A DNA stretch of 64,000 nucleotides, taken from VAZQ01 sp963821505 (GTDB lineage: Bacteria; Pseudomonadota; Alphaproteobacteria; Rhizobiales; Xanthobacteraceae). This document shows positions 41,000 through 50,736 of this stretch, one piece after another (positions within the stretch are counted from its first letter, which is position 1; each line of letters opens with the position of its first letter). The DNA is taken from contig CAWGEH010000026.1 in the NCBI GenBank assembly GCA_963821505.1, positions 1 through 64,000 on the forward strand. The letters run 5' to 3'. The translations under genes were made by a program, and so were the position numbers. Below the pieces are notes generated by a model. That model did not search any database, had not been told where the DNA came from, and saw only the letters and a program-made list of their open reading frames with translations.

Positions 41000-43969
41000 A
41001 TGCCCAACAAAATGCTCATCGATGCGACCCATCCGGAGGAGACCCGGGTGGTTGTTCTGCGCGGCCATCGTGTCGAGGAATTCGACTTCGAGTCAGCCAA
41101 TCGTAAACAGCTTCGCGGCAACATCTATCTCGCCAAGGTGACGCGCGTGGAGCCGTCGCTGCAGGCCGCGTTCGTCGACTACGGCGGCAACCGACATGGC
41201 TTTCTCGCCTTCGGCGAAATCCATCCCGACTATTACCAGATTCCCGTCGCCGACCGGCAGGCGCTGATCGCAGAGGACGAGCGCGCCCAACGCGCCGCCG
41301 ATGCCGAGGCCGACCACCGCGCCGGGCGCCGGCACGGACCGCGGGAGCGCGGGAGCGCTCGCCAGCGCGACGAGATCAAGAGCGAGCCGGTCGAGACCGA
41401 AGGCGAAGCCATGGCGGCGGCCTCCGAACAGATGGCGCCGCAGGCCAGCTCGACCGAAAGCCTGGCGCCGGAACAACCGGGCGCGGCGGCCGAGATCGCG
41501 GCAGAGCCGATACCGCCCGAGCACGGCGAGGATGCTCCGCCCACGGCGGTTTCGATCGAAGCCCCGATCGAGCTCGCCGAGCTGGAAGCGAGCAGCGCGT
41601 CCGAGCCGGTCCCGACCGCGGGCGAGGGGCTCGCCGCGGACACGGACCACCTCGCGCCGGCGGCCGACATCACCACGGTGCCGGAGAGGAGCGTGGGCGA
41701 AGCGGGCGACGTCATCGAAACGGCCAACAACATCACCGAGGTCAACGGGCATGGCCCCGAAGGCGAGGACGAGGTCGTCGAATCGGTGGGCGGGGCCGAC
41801 GCAATGGAGGAGGTACCCGAGCGCACGCCTCGGCTGCGCCGGCAATACAAGATTCAAGAGGTCATCAAGCGGCGCCAGGTGATGCTGGTGCAGGTGGTCA
41901 AGGAGGAACGCGGCACCAAGGGCGCGGCGCTCACCACCTATCTGTCGCTTGCCGGCCGCTATTCGGTGCTGATGCCGAACACGGCGCGCGGCGGCGGCAT
42001 CAGCCGCAAGATCACCAGCGCCGACGATCGCCGACGGCTGAAGGAGATCGCCCAAGAGCTGGAGGTGCCGGAAGGCATGGGCGTGATCCTGCGCACCGCC
42101 GGCGCGAGCCGTACCAAGACCGAGGTCAAACGCGATTTCGAATACCTGCTGCGGCTGTGGGAGACCGTGCGCGATCTCACGCTCAAATCGACGGCGCCGA
42201 CCCTCGTCTACGAGGAAGGCTCGCTGGTCAAACGCTCGATCCGCGACCTCTACAACAAGGACATCGACGAGATCCTGGTCGCCGGGGACGACGCCTACAA
42301 GGAAGCCAAAGAGTTCATGCGCATGCTCATGCCGAGCCATGCCAAGAACGTGAAAGCCTATCGCGACACCCTGCCGGTCTTCACCCGCCACGGCATCGAG
42401 AGCCAGCTCGACGCCATGTTCACGCCGGTGATGCAGCTGCGCTCCGGCGGCTACATCGTGCTCAATCAGGCCGAGGCGCTGGTCGCGATCGACGTCAATT
42501 CCGGGCGCGCCACCCGCGAGCACCACATCGAGGACACGGCGCTCAAGACCAACCTCGAAGCCGCCGAAGAAATAGCGCGGCAATTGCGCTTGCGCGATCT
42601 CGCCGGCCTGATCGTCATCGACTTCATCGACATGGACGAGAAGCGCAACAACCGCGCGGTCGAGCGCCGATTGAAGGAGTGCCTGCGGCATGACCGCGCC
42701 CGCATCCAGGTCGGACATATCTCGCATTTCGGGCTGCTGGAAATGTCCCGCCAGCGCATCCGCTCGAGCGTGCTGGAGAGCTCGACCGAGAAATGTCCGC
42801 ATTGCGGCGGCACCGGCCACGTGCGCTCGGTTTCCTCGGTCGCGCTGCAGCTGCTGCGCTCGCTCGACGAAATGCTGCTCAAGGGCGCGACGCACAATCT
42901 CACGGTGCGGACGCGCTCCGAGATCGCGCTTTATCTCCTCAACCACAAGCGCGCCCATCTGCGCGCGCTGGAGGAACGCTTCCGCATCGTCATCATGGTC
43001 AATGCCGATGCCACCGTCGGCGGGCAATTGTCATTCGTGATCGAAAAAGGCGAGCAGGTGCACAGCCCGGAACAGGCAAAGGCGCTGGCGCTGCAGCCGG
43101 CGACCGCCGTTCCCATCGAAGAAGAGGACGAGGAGGAATACGAGGCGGAAGAGGCGGCCGAATCCGAAGATGCCGCCGACACCGCCGCCCCGCACGAGGA
43201 GGCGCAGCCCGAGGGCGAGCAGGGTCCCGATCAGGGTCAGGGCCGCAAGCGGCGGCGCCGGCGGCGCGGCCGGCGCGGCGGCGAGGGCCGCGAGGCGTTG
43301 CAGCCGGATCACGACGGCGGCGCATCCCCGCACGAACAGGCGGCGGAGTTCGCCCCCGTCCCGAGTGAGGACGTCGGTGGCGCCGACGAGGCGGGCGCGG
43401 CCGAGCAGGGCGCAGCCGGCCCGGAGACGCCGGGAGAAACGGCTGGCGAGGCCGAGCGCCGCCGGCGCCGCCGCGGACGGCGGGGTGGACGGCGCAACCG
43501 TCGCGACCGCGAGGACCAGGGCGAGGGCTCCGCGCTGGAGAACGGCAACATGGTCGAGCCGGAACTCACGCGCGCCGTCGCGGATTTCGACCGCGGTCCT
43601 CTCGTCGAGCCCGAAGCGGCGGCGGTGCCGCAGGCGACCGCCGAGCCGAGCGACGTGTTTGTGCCGGCCGCGGCCGAGCCGCCACAGGATCGGACTTCCG
43701 CGATCGCCGCCCCGACCGTTTCCGAGACAACGGTCGCCGAACAGCCGATTTCCGAACCGCCGCGCCGACGCTCGACCGTACGCGAGCCAGCGCCCCGCAG
43801 CTCGCGCGACGAGGGACAGTTGCACGACGAAAGCGCCCTGCCCGCGCCCGCCTTCACGCCGCCCATGCCGGGGGTGGAGCCCGTGGTCTCGAGCTCGGCG
43901 GAGAGCGCCAGCAGCGATCGTCCCCGCCGTTCCGGTTGGTGGAGCAAGCGTGTGCTCGGCAAGGACTGA
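41000..43969 (+). CDS. rne: Ribonuclease E
   Basis: Endoribonuclease of 989 residues and organiser of the RNA degradosome. The true start is MPNKMLIDATHPEETRVVVL at 41000; a longer frame is open upstream but not homologous. The S1 domain is split by an acidic Pro/Glu/Ala-rich insert of about 190 residues (about 88-275), as in other alphaproteobacterial enzymes. The catalytic DNase I-like part has VAIDVNSGRATREHHIEDTA and VIDFIDMDEKRNNRAVERRL, the Zn-link is CPHCGGTG near residue 598, and the C-terminal half is disordered with two Arg-rich RNA-binding patches (near 750 and 830). Confidence 0.95.
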   Translation: MPNKMLIDATHPEETRVVVLRGHRVEEFDFESANRKQLRGNIYLAKVTRVEPSLQAAFVDYGGNRHGFLAFGEIHPDYYQIPVADRQALIAEDERAQRAADAEADHRAGRRHGPRERGSARQRDEIKSEPVETEGEAMAAASEQMAPQASSTESLAPEQPGAAAEIAAEPIPPEHGEDAPPTAVSIEAPIELAELEASSASEPVPTAGEGLAADTDHLAPAADITTVPERSVGEAGDVIETANNITEVNGHGPEGEDEVVESVGGADAMEEVPERTPRLRRQYKIQEVIKRRQVMLVQVVKEERGTKGAALTTYLSLAGRYSVLMPNTARGGGISRKITSADDRRRLKEIAQELEVPEGMGVILRTAGASRTKTEVKRDFEYLLRLWETVRDLTLKSTAPTLVYEEGSLVKRSIRDLYNKDIDEILVAGDDAYKEAKEFMRMLMPSHAKNVKAYRDTLPVFTRHGIESQLDAMFTPVMQLRSGGYIVLNQAEALVAIDVNSGRATREHHIEDTALKTNLEAAEEIARQLRLRDLAGLIVIDFIDMDEKRNNRAVERRLKECLRHDRARIQVGHISHFGLLEMSRQRIRSSVLESSTEKCPHCGGTGHVRSVSSVALQLLRSLDEMLLKGATHNLTVRTRSEIALYLLNHKRAHLRALEERFRIVIMVNADATVGGQLSFVIEKGEQVHSPEQAKALALQPATAVPIEEEDEEEYEAEEAAESEDAADTAAPHEEAQPEGEQGPDQGQGRKRRRRRRGRRGGEGREALQPDHDGGASPHEQAAEFAPVPSEDVGGADEAGAAEQGAAGPETPGETAGEAERRRRRRGRRGGRRNRRDREDQGEGSALENGNMVEPELTRAVADFDRGPLVEPEAAAVPQATAEPSDVFVPAAAEPPQDRTSAIAAPTVSETTVAEQPISEPPRRRSTVREPAPRSSRDEGQLHDESALPAPAFTPPMPGVEPVVSSSAESASSDRPRRSGWWSKRVLGKD

Positions 43970-44057
43970 GGCCGTTTGCTCGACTTGCACCCGTCCCGCC
44001 ATGGCCGCGCCGGGAGAGGCGCGCGACGCTGCCCGGTCGCGTGAGAGGAGCTAGCCG

Positions 44058-46118
44058 ATGAAAAGCGGCTGGGTCGATGCCGAGGCGCAGGCGGTGATCG
44101 ATCGCTATGCGCGAGAAGGCATCGGCCGCGATCTTGCTTTGCGCGTCTACACGACGCGCCTGCTCGGCCGCGATCCCAAGCTCGTGCTGCATGGCGGCGG
44201 CAACACGTCGGTAAAGACCACCATGCCCGACCTTCTCGGCGAGGAGGTCGCAGTGTTGTGCGTCAAGGGCTCGGGCGCGGACATGGCGGCAATCGAGCCG
44301 GCAGGGCTCCCGGCCGTCCGGCTCGATCGGCTGCGCCGGCTGCGCGCGCGCGCGGCACTCAGCGACGAGGACATGGTGCGCGTGCAGCGCGAGAACCTGC
44401 TCGAACCGGCGGCGCCGAACCCCTCGGTCGAGACCCTGCTGCACGCCTTCCTGCCGCACAAATTCGTCGACCACACCCACGCCAATGCCGTGCTGAGCCT
44501 TGTCGACCAGCCGGACGGCGCGGCCATCTGCGCCGAAGTCTATGACGGGCAGACGAGCGTGGTGCCCTACGTGATGCCCGGCTTCGCGCTCGCAAAGGCG
44601 GCGGCGGAGATCTACGACGCCAAGCCCGGCGTCGACGGGCTGATCCTTCACAAGCATGGCATTTTCACCTTCGGGGACAGCGCGCGCGAAAGCTATGAGC
44701 GCATGATCGCGCTGGTGACCCTGGCCGAGGAACGGCTGACCAAGAACCGCAAGGCGGTGTTCGTGACCGCGCAGCTGCCGCAGGCGGTCGCGCCGGTCAA
44801 CGCGGTCGCGCCGATCCTGCGCGGCGCCTGCAGCCTCGAGGACGAAAAGATCGCAGGCGCCTGGCGCCGCCTGATCCTCGACTTCCGCAGCGGCCCGGCG
44901 ATCCTCAGTTTCGTCAACGGTGCCGACATTGTGCGCTACAGCCAGGCGGGCTTGGTCACGCCCGACCACACCATCCGCACCAAGAACTGGCCGCTCGTCG
45001 TGGCCGCGCCGGAGAACGGCAAGACGGACGATTTCAAAGCCGCCGCGCGCGCGGCGGTGAAGGCTTTCGTCGAGCGCTATCGAGGCTATTTCGCCCGCCA
45101 GAATGCTCGCGTCGGCGGGATCAAGACCGCGCTCGATCCGATGCCGCGGGTCGCGCTCGTCCCCGGCCTCGGCTTGTTCGGCCTCGGCCGGTCGAAGCGG
45201 GACGCCAAGATCGCAGCCGATCTCGCGGAATGCGCGGTCAGGATCATCACCGATGCCGAGGCGATCGGCCGCTTCGAATCGATTTCGGAAGCCGAGATGT
45301 TCGACATGGAATACTGGTCGCTCGAGCAGGCGAAGCTCGGCAAGATTGCCGAGAAGCCGCTCGCCGGCCAGATCGTCGTCGTCACCGGCGGCGGCGGCAC
45401 GATCGGCGCGGCGACCGCCAAGGCCTTCGCGGTCGCGGGCGCGGAGGTCGCCCTGCTCGACCTCGACGAGCGCGCGGCCAAGGACCGGGCCGAGTCCATC
45501 GGCGGGGCGGCGCTGGCGGTGAAATGCGACGTGACCGATGCCGCCTCCGTGCGCGCGGCCTTCGACCGGGTGGTCGAGGCATTCGGCGGTGCCGACATCG
45601 TCGTGTCGAACGCCGGTGCAGCCTGGCAGGGAAGGATCGGCGAGGTCGACGAAGAGGTGCTGCGAAAGAGCTTCGAGTTGAATTTCTACGGCCACCAGCG
45701 GGTGGCGCAGGCGGCGGTCAAGACCATGCTGGCGCAGGACACCGGCGGCTGCCTGCTGTTCAACGTCTCGAAGCAGGCAGTGAACCCGGGGCCGAATTTC
45801 GGTCCCTACGGACTGCCGAAGGCGGCGACACTGTTCCTGGTGCGCCAATACGCGCTCGAATACGGCAAGGACGGCATCCGTGCCAATGCGGTCAACGCCG
45901 ATCGCATCCGCTCGGGGCTGCTCACCGACGCCTTCATCGCCGAGCGCGCCACGGCGCGCGGCGTGAGCGAAAAGGATTACCTCAGCGGCAACCTGCTCGG
46001 CCGCGAGGTCACGGCCGAGGACGTGGCGCAGGCATTCCTGCATCAAGCCCTGGAGCTCAAGACCACCGGCGACGTCACCACCGTCGACGGCGGCAACATC
46101 GCCGCGGCGATGCGGTAG
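44058..46118 (+). CDS. Bifunctional class II aldolase / short-chain dehydrogenase (RhaD-like)
   Basis: Protein of 686 residues. The N-terminal class II aldolase domain (about 1-230) has HGGGNTSVKT, VDHTHANAVLSL and GLILHKHGIFTFGDSA with the zinc histidines. The C-terminal SDR (about 435-686) has VVTGGGGTIGAATAKAFA and the catalytic YGLPK near 584. This is the layout of bifunctional rhamnulose-1-phosphate aldolase/lactaldehyde dehydrogenases and relatives, which split a sugar phosphate and oxidise the aldehyde. It starts 88 bases after rne. No sugar-uptake genes are adjacent, so the substrate is uncertain. Confidence 0.92.
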   Translation: MKSGWVDAEAQAVIDRYAREGIGRDLALRVYTTRLLGRDPKLVLHGGGNTSVKTTMPDLLGEEVAVLCVKGSGADMAAIEPAGLPAVRLDRLRRLRARAALSDEDMVRVQRENLLEPAAPNPSVETLLHAFLPHKFVDHTHANAVLSLVDQPDGAAICAEVYDGQTSVVPYVMPGFALAKAAAEIYDAKPGVDGLILHKHGIFTFGDSARESYERMIALVTLAEERLTKNRKAVFVTAQLPQAVAPVNAVAPILRGACSLEDEKIAGAWRRLILDFRSGPAILSFVNGADIVRYSQAGLVTPDHTIRTKNWPLVVAAPENGKTDDFKAAARAAVKAFVERYRGYFARQNARVGGIKTALDPMPRVALVPGLGLFGLGRSKRDAKIAADLAECAVRIITDAEAIGRFESISEAEMFDMEYWSLEQAKLGKIAEKPLAGQIVVVTGGGGTIGAATAKAFAVAGAEVALLDLDERAAKDRAESIGGAALAVKCDVTDAASVRAAFDRVVEAFGGADIVVSNAGAAWQGRIGEVDEEVLRKSFELNFYGHQRVAQAAVKTMLAQDTGGCLLFNVSKQAVNPGPNFGPYGLPKAATLFLVRQYALEYGKDGIRANAVNADRIRSGLLTDAFIAERATARGVSEKDYLSGNLLGREVTAEDVAQAFLHQALELKTTGDVTTVDGGNIAAAMR

Positions 46119-46128
46119 CCGCGCTCGG

Positions 46129-46875
46129 CTATCCTTGCCCTCCTCGCCGCGCGCTCGCCCAGGCGAAAATTCCGTACATGATGGCCAGCGGCAGCAACAA
46201 GCCCCCCACCCCGATCACGACGTAGGCAAACGCGCCGGCCGCGGTCCCGAGCAGAAATCCGAACATGATCGCAAACAGGGCGGCGAGCCGTGCGCGCGCC
46301 GCCTGGTAGGCCGCGGAGGCCGCGGCATCGGCGGGCGTTCGGCGCCGGGCATGCCATGCGAGCACGAGCTCGGTCGCGTCGATGGCGATTTGCGTCGTGT
46401 TCGTCGTCATCACGTTGGTCGATGCCACGCTTTTCATCAGGAGCCGCACCGTCGCGCTCTGGGTGCCCATGGCAAAAAGGCCGAGCAGACTTGCGACCAC
46501 CACGGCCGCGGCATTGGGGTTGGAAAGCGGCGCGCCGATCAACACCGCGAGCAGAAAACTAGTCAGCACCGCGCATTCCAGTCCCAGCGCCCATGTGATC
46601 GCCGCGCGGCCGCGACGCTCGACCAGAACGGCGAGCACCGTGGTCACCACGGCGGCGAGCAGAAACACCGGAATCGCGAGTACCTTGGTCACCGCACCCT
46701 GCTCCTTGGTGACGAACGCCACGGCCGCGAGCACGAAGCTGCCGGTAACCTGCGCCACGAACAGCCCGAACAGAGCCAGCGCGGTACAGCTGTCGACGAA
46801 GCCGGCGACGAAGCTCAGCAGCGGCGGAATGGCGGCCGGGACGGGCCGCGGGCATGGGACAAAAATCTCGCTCAT
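46129..46875 (-). CDS. DUF1275 (YoaK-like) membrane protein
   Basis: Membrane protein of 248 residues with six predicted helices: FVAGFVDSCTALALFGLFVA (helix 1 with the family's early Asp), the GLECAVLTSFLLAVLIGAP region, and MGTQSATVRLLMKSVASTNV-MTTNTTQ, a hallmark of DUF1275. It has no assigned biochemical function. Start 46875 (MSEIFVPCPRP) was chosen over the much longer open frame, which is shadow of the next gene. It is convergent with the aldolase gene, 10 bases apart. Confidence 0.88.
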   Translation of the reverse strand: MSEIFVPCPRPVPAAIPPLLSFVAGFVDSCTALALFGLFVAQVTGSFVLAAVAFVTKEQGAVTKVLAIPVFLLAAVVTTVLAVLVERRGRAAITWALGLECAVLTSFLLAVLIGAPLSNPNAAAVVVASLLGLFAMGTQSATVRLLMKSVASTNVMTTNTTQIAIDATELVLAWHARRRTPADAAASAAYQAARARLAALFAIMFGFLLGTAAGAFAYVVIGVGGLLLPLAIMYGIFAWASARRGGQG

Positions 46876-46942
46876 GATGCCCTCGGGCGCGTTCGGCAAA
46901 GGACGAGAGCCGATCTGCGGGCAGCGCGCCGCTCCTCGGTCT

Positions 46943-48118
46943 TCAATGCTTGAGCCAGGTTCCGATCCGCTCCACCGCCTCGTGCATGTCCGCCGCCGCT
47001 CCCGCGTAGCAGAAGCGGATGAAGTGACTGCCCCGCAGCGGATCGAAATCGACGCCTGGCGTCGCCGCCACATGCGTCTGCGCCAGCATGCGCTTGGCGA
47101 AATCGAAACTGTCGCTGCAAAAGCGCGACACGTCGGCATAGAGATAGAAGGCGCCGTCAACCGGGAGAATTTCGTCGAACCCGGCCTTCGGCAAGCCGTC
47201 GAGCAGGATGCGGCGGTTCTCCTCGTAGCCGTGCTTCACCGCCTCCATCTCGGCGCGGCCGTCGAACGCGGCCTCGGCCGCGATCTGCGAGAGCGTCGGA
47301 ACCGAGATGGCGAGATTGCCCTGCAGGCGATCGATCGGACGCACGAGCTGCTCCGGCACCAGCATCCAGCCGATGCGCCATCCGGTCATGCAGAAATATT
47401 TCGAGAACGAGTTGATGATCACGGCATTGTCGGACAGGCGCGCGGCGGTTTCGGCCGCGAAGGCATAGTCGAGGCCATGATAGATCTCATCCGAGATGAA
47501 TCTGATCCCGGCATCTTCGGCGGCGGCCACGAGATCGCGCAGCGCCGGCCCCGCCATCATGGTTCCGGTCGGGTTGGCCGGGCTTGCGATCAGCACGCCC
47601 TTGAGCGGCGCCTTGCGATGCGCCGCCATGAGCATCTCCGGCGTGATCGCCCAGCGCGTCGCCCGCGTCGTCTCGATGGCCACCGGCTCGCAGCCGAGCG
47701 CGCTGAGGATATGCCGATAGGGTGGATAGCCCGGCAACGCGACCGCGACCCGATCGCCGGGCTCGAACAGCGCGAGAAAAGCCAGGATGAATCCGGCCGA
47801 CGATCCGGTGGTGACGACGACGCGCGCCGGATCGACCGCAAGCCCGTAGGTCTCGCGATAGTGCCGCGCAATTCTCGCGCGCAACGTCGGAATGCCCAGG
47901 GTCTCGGTGTAGCCGAGGCGCCCGGACCCGAGCGCCGCTCGCGCAGCCGCGATCGCGCTTGCCGGCGCCGACGCGGCCGGCTGCCCGACCTCCAGGTGGA
48001 TGACGCGGGCGCCCGCCGCCTCGATGCGCGCCGCGGCCGCCATCACGTCCATGACCATGAAGGCGGGGACATCGCTGCGAGCCGAAGGCGTCACCAACCG
48101 TCTAGCCGCATCCAGCAT
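46943..48118 (-). CDS. Pyridoxal-phosphate aminotransferase, class I/II
   Basis: Fold-type I PLP enzyme of 391 residues. It has VIHLEVGQPAASAPASAI at the N-terminus, LGYTETLGIPTLRARIARHY, the cofactor-binding ASPANPTGTMM, FISDEIYHGLDY and the Schiff-base Lys in INSFSKYFCMTGWRIGWMLV, and a C-terminal Arg in GSHFIRFCYAG that binds the substrate carboxylate. It resembles aspartate/aromatic-type transaminases. It is on the same strand as the DUF1275 gene but 67 bases away; function in a pathway cannot be read from context. Confidence 0.92.
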   Translation of the reverse strand: MLDAARRLVTPSARSDVPAFMVMDVMAAAARIEAAGARVIHLEVGQPAASAPASAIAAARAALGSGRLGYTETLGIPTLRARIARHYRETYGLAVDPARVVVTTGSSAGFILAFLALFEPGDRVAVALPGYPPYRHILSALGCEPVAIETTRATRWAITPEMLMAAHRKAPLKGVLIASPANPTGTMMAGPALRDLVAAAEDAGIRFISDEIYHGLDYAFAAETAARLSDNAVIINSFSKYFCMTGWRIGWMLVPEQLVRPIDRLQGNLAISVPTLSQIAAEAAFDGRAEMEAVKHGYEENRRILLDGLPKAGFDEILPVDGAFYLYADVSRFCSDSFDFAKRMLAQTHVAATPGVDFDPLRGSHFIRFCYAGAAADMHEAVERIGTWLKH

Positions 48119-48272
48119 CGTCTCCGGGCCTTGCTGCCTCGCTGGGGCTCCGCCCCGCTGTCGCCGCATTTCTGCGGACATTTTGCGCTGCGGAGGCCCA
48201 CGCAATCAGACGTGATCGCAACCGCGTTGACCGTGCTCGGACGCACCACTAGGTTGCGCGGCAAATGGTGCC

Positions 48273-48437
48273 TAGTGCGGTGGATTTGAAGTTCCTATCA
48301 TTGTAGCCGCACGCTCGTTTAGGAACTTCAAATCCAAACCCGCATTAGAGTCAAAAGGTTGCTAGTGTCCCTTTGATTCCGAAGTTCGCATCAGAGGGTG
48401 CCGCGAGGGTTTGCGAACTTCGGAATCGGGACACTAG
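48273..48437. repeat. Double long-hairpin element (REP/MITE-like)
   Basis: Two imperfect palindromes. The first has arms GGATTTGAAGTTCCTA and TAGGAACTTCAAATCC (48273-48347). The second, 48362-48437, has arms CTAGTGTCCC/GATTCCGAAGTTCGCA and TGCGAACTTCGGAATC/GGGACACTAG. Each could form a hairpin of more than 20 base pairs. The pair is unrelated in sequence to the RIME-like copies. It sits directly before the M48 protease gene and overlaps a spurious longer start of that gene. Confidence 0.85.
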
Positions 48438-48448
48438 CCCAAGCGGAC

Positions 48449-49858
48449 ATGATCGGAACCGAGACACCTATCAGGGCGCGGCGAACGACGCCAGCGGCCC
48501 GTGCCATTGCCCTGGTGACCGCGACCGCGCTCGCCGGCGCGAGCGTTCCGGCGCACGCGCAAAAGGGTCCGCCGATCATCCGCGACGCCGAAGTCGAGCA
48601 ATTGCTGAGAGAGTATACCCAGCCGATCCTGCATACGGCGGGGCTCGCCAAGCAGAATGTTCAGGTCGTCATCATCAACGACCGCGCGTTCAACGCCTTC
48701 GTCGCCGACGGCCGCCGCATCTTCGTGAACGCCGGCGCGCTGATGGAATCGGAGACGCCGAATCAGATCATCGGCGTGCTCGCGCACGAGACCGGTCACA
48801 TCGCCGGCGGACATTTGGCGCGCATGCGCGAGACATTGGCTGCGGCGACGACGCAGTCGATCATCGCCTTGCTTCTCGGCGTCGGCGCGATGGTTGCCGC
48901 CGGCCGCAGCGGCGGTTCGGATTTGGGCCAGGCCGGGGCCGCCGCCATCGCCGGACCGACCCAGGCGATCCAGAATACGATGTTCGGTTATATGCGTGCC
49001 CAGGAGGAGCAGGCCGACCGCGCGGGCGTCAAGTTCCTCACCGCAACCGGCCAGTCGCCGAAGGGCATGTATGACACCTTCAAACGGCTCGCCGACCAGA
49101 CGCTCTACCAGACCCGCTATGCCAATCCCTACCTGCAGACCCACCCGCTGCCGAGCGAGCGCGTGGCGGCGCTGGAGGGGATGGCGAGGGCCAGTCCCTA
49201 CTGGGACAAGCATGACGCGCCGGCGCTGCAGGCCCGGCACGACCTGATGCGCGCCAAGCTCGTCGGCTTTCTGGAACGGCCGGATGCGGTGGCACGCCGC
49301 TACCCGCGCAGCGATACCTCGCTTGCCGCCCGCTACGCGCGTGCCATCTCCACCTATCGTTTCTCCGATCCGCGCGCCGCGCTGGCGCAGATCGACGCCC
49401 TGATCCAGGCACAGCCGCAAAATCCGTATTTTCATGAGCTCAAAGGCCAGGCCCTGTTGGAAGCGGGCAGGCCCGCCGAAGCGGTCGCGCCGTTGCGGCA
49501 CGCGGCCCAGCTCGCGCCCAATCCGGCGCTGATCCAGATCATGCTGGGACAGGCGCTCATCGCCACGCACGATCGCGCGCGCGTCGACGAGGCGGTGTCG
49601 ATCCTGCAGGCGGCGCTGACCCGCGAATCGGAATCGCCCGACGCTTACAGCCAGCTGGCGATGGCCTACGGCCAGAAGAACGACCTCGCCCATGCCGATC
49701 TCGCCTCGGCCCAGGCGGCGTTTATGCGCGGCGACCTCAAGACCGCGCGCGAGATTGCCACGCGGGCCAAGACGCGCTTTCCGATCGGATCGCCGGGCTG
49801 GGTCAAAGCCGACGACCTCGCCAGCCTGAAGCTGCCGCAGAGCGCCCGGCGCAATTGA
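48449..49858 (+). CDS. M48-family zinc metalloprotease with TPR repeats (BepA-like)
   Basis: Periplasmic protease/chaperone of 469 residues for outer-membrane quality control. The signal peptide is about 1-35 (ending PAHAQ). The catalytic HETGHIAGGHLARMRE is near residue 113 with the third Zn ligand Glu in YMRAQEEQADRAGVKFL. The C-terminal half is TPR-like helices (DARA, YARAISTYRFSDPRAALAQ and others). Start 48449 was preferred because the alternative at 48398 lies inside the hairpin element and lacks a ribosome binding site. It has 20 bases before the DsbA-like gene. Confidence 0.92.
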   Translation: MIGTETPIRARRTTPAARAIALVTATALAGASVPAHAQKGPPIIRDAEVEQLLREYTQPILHTAGLAKQNVQVVIINDRAFNAFVADGRRIFVNAGALMESETPNQIIGVLAHETGHIAGGHLARMRETLAAATTQSIIALLLGVGAMVAAGRSGGSDLGQAGAAAIAGPTQAIQNTMFGYMRAQEEQADRAGVKFLTATGQSPKGMYDTFKRLADQTLYQTRYANPYLQTHPLPSERVAALEGMARASPYWDKHDAPALQARHDLMRAKLVGFLERPDAVARRYPRSDTSLAARYARAISTYRFSDPRAALAQIDALIQAQPQNPYFHELKGQALLEAGRPAEAVAPLRHAAQLAPNPALIQIMLGQALIATHDRARVDEAVSILQAALTRESESPDAYSQLAMAYGQKNDLAHADLASAQAAFMRGDLKTAREIATRAKTRFPIGSPGWVKADDLASLKLPQSARRN

Positions 49859-49878
49859 ACACAGAAGGACGAACGACG

Positions 49879-50655
49879 ATGAAACTTGATCCGCGCCTAT
49901 TCGCCGCCGCGCTGCTCGCGGTCCCGCTGGCCTTGTCGGTCGCGGCCCCCGCCCGCGCGCAGTCCTTCACCGGCGATCAGCGCGGCGAGATCGAGCGCAT
50001 CGTCAAGGAATATCTGCTGAGCCATCCCGACCTGCTGCAGGACGTGATGAATGAGCTCGACAAGCGGCAGGTCATGGCGGAAGCGGAAAAGCATCGCGCC
50101 AGCGTCAAGGAGCACAGCGCCGCCATCTTCACCTCACCCCGCCAGGTCACACTGGGCAATCCGCAGGGCGACGTCACCGTGGTCGAGTTCTTCGATTACA
50201 ATTGCAGCTACTGCAAGCGCGCCATGAGCGACATGCTCGACCTGCTCAAGAACGACGGCAAGCTCAAATTCGTGCTCAAGGAGTTTCCGGTGCTGGGCGA
50301 CGGTTCGATGCAGGCGGCGCAGGTGGCGGCGGCCGTGCGCATGCAGGACAAGACCGGCGGCAAGAAATATCTCGAATTCCACCAGAAGCTGCTCGGCGGC
50401 CGCGGCCAGGCCGACAAGACCCGCGCGCTTGCGGCCGCCAAGGAAGCCGGCCTCGACATTGCCCGCATCGAGAAGGACATGGCGAGCGACGAGGTGAAGG
50501 CCACGATCGAGGAAAACTTCAAGCTCGCCGAGGCGCTTGGCCTCAACGGCACGCCGAGCTACATCGTGGGCAGCGACGTCGTGGTCGGCGCCGTCGGCCT
50601 CAATACGCTCAAGGAAAAGATCAACTCCGCGCGCTGCGGCAAGGCGGCGTGCTGA
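49879..50655 (+). CDS. DsbA-family thiol:disulfide oxidoreductase
   Basis: Periplasmic thioredoxin-fold protein of 258 residues. A signal peptide (MKLDPRLFAAALLAVPLALS ...) is followed by an N-terminal helical segment (about 30-85), then VVEFFDYNCSYCKRAMSDM with CxxC near 108-111, and the cis-Pro loop NGTPSYIVG. The start at 49879 is preceded by GAAGGACG. Its layout (BdbD/Com1-like, helical N-terminal region) is common in this order. A second Cys pair is at the C-terminus (ARCGKAAC). It follows the M48 gene closely, so they may be one transcript. Confidence 0.92.
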   Translation: MKLDPRLFAAALLAVPLALSVAAPARAQSFTGDQRGEIERIVKEYLLSHPDLLQDVMNELDKRQVMAEAEKHRASVKEHSAAIFTSPRQVTLGNPQGDVTVVEFFDYNCSYCKRAMSDMLDLLKNDGKLKFVLKEFPVLGDGSMQAAQVAAAVRMQDKTGGKKYLEFHQKLLGGRGQADKTRALAAAKEAGLDIARIEKDMASDEVKATIEENFKLAEALGLNGTPSYIVGSDVVVGAVGLNTLKEKINSARCGKAAC

Positions 50656-50736
50656 GGCCCGCCGCAGCCCTCCTGCTGATGACGTGATCCTCCCCGGGCT
50701 CGCCGCCGCGAGCGCGACGCACCGGCTTGCGGCGAT

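Noticed and set aside
41093..43027. 644-codon minus-strand frame opposite rne
   Set aside because: Shadow of RNase E; no start site or domain.
43854..46046. 730-codon minus-strand frame opposite the aldolase/SDR gene
   Set aside because: Shadow created by codon bias; the plus-strand product has intact catalytic motifs.
46129..47160. 343-codon start for the DUF1275 protein
   Set aside because: The extra N-terminus is Arg-rich antisense of the aminotransferase gene end; the membrane protein starts at 46875.
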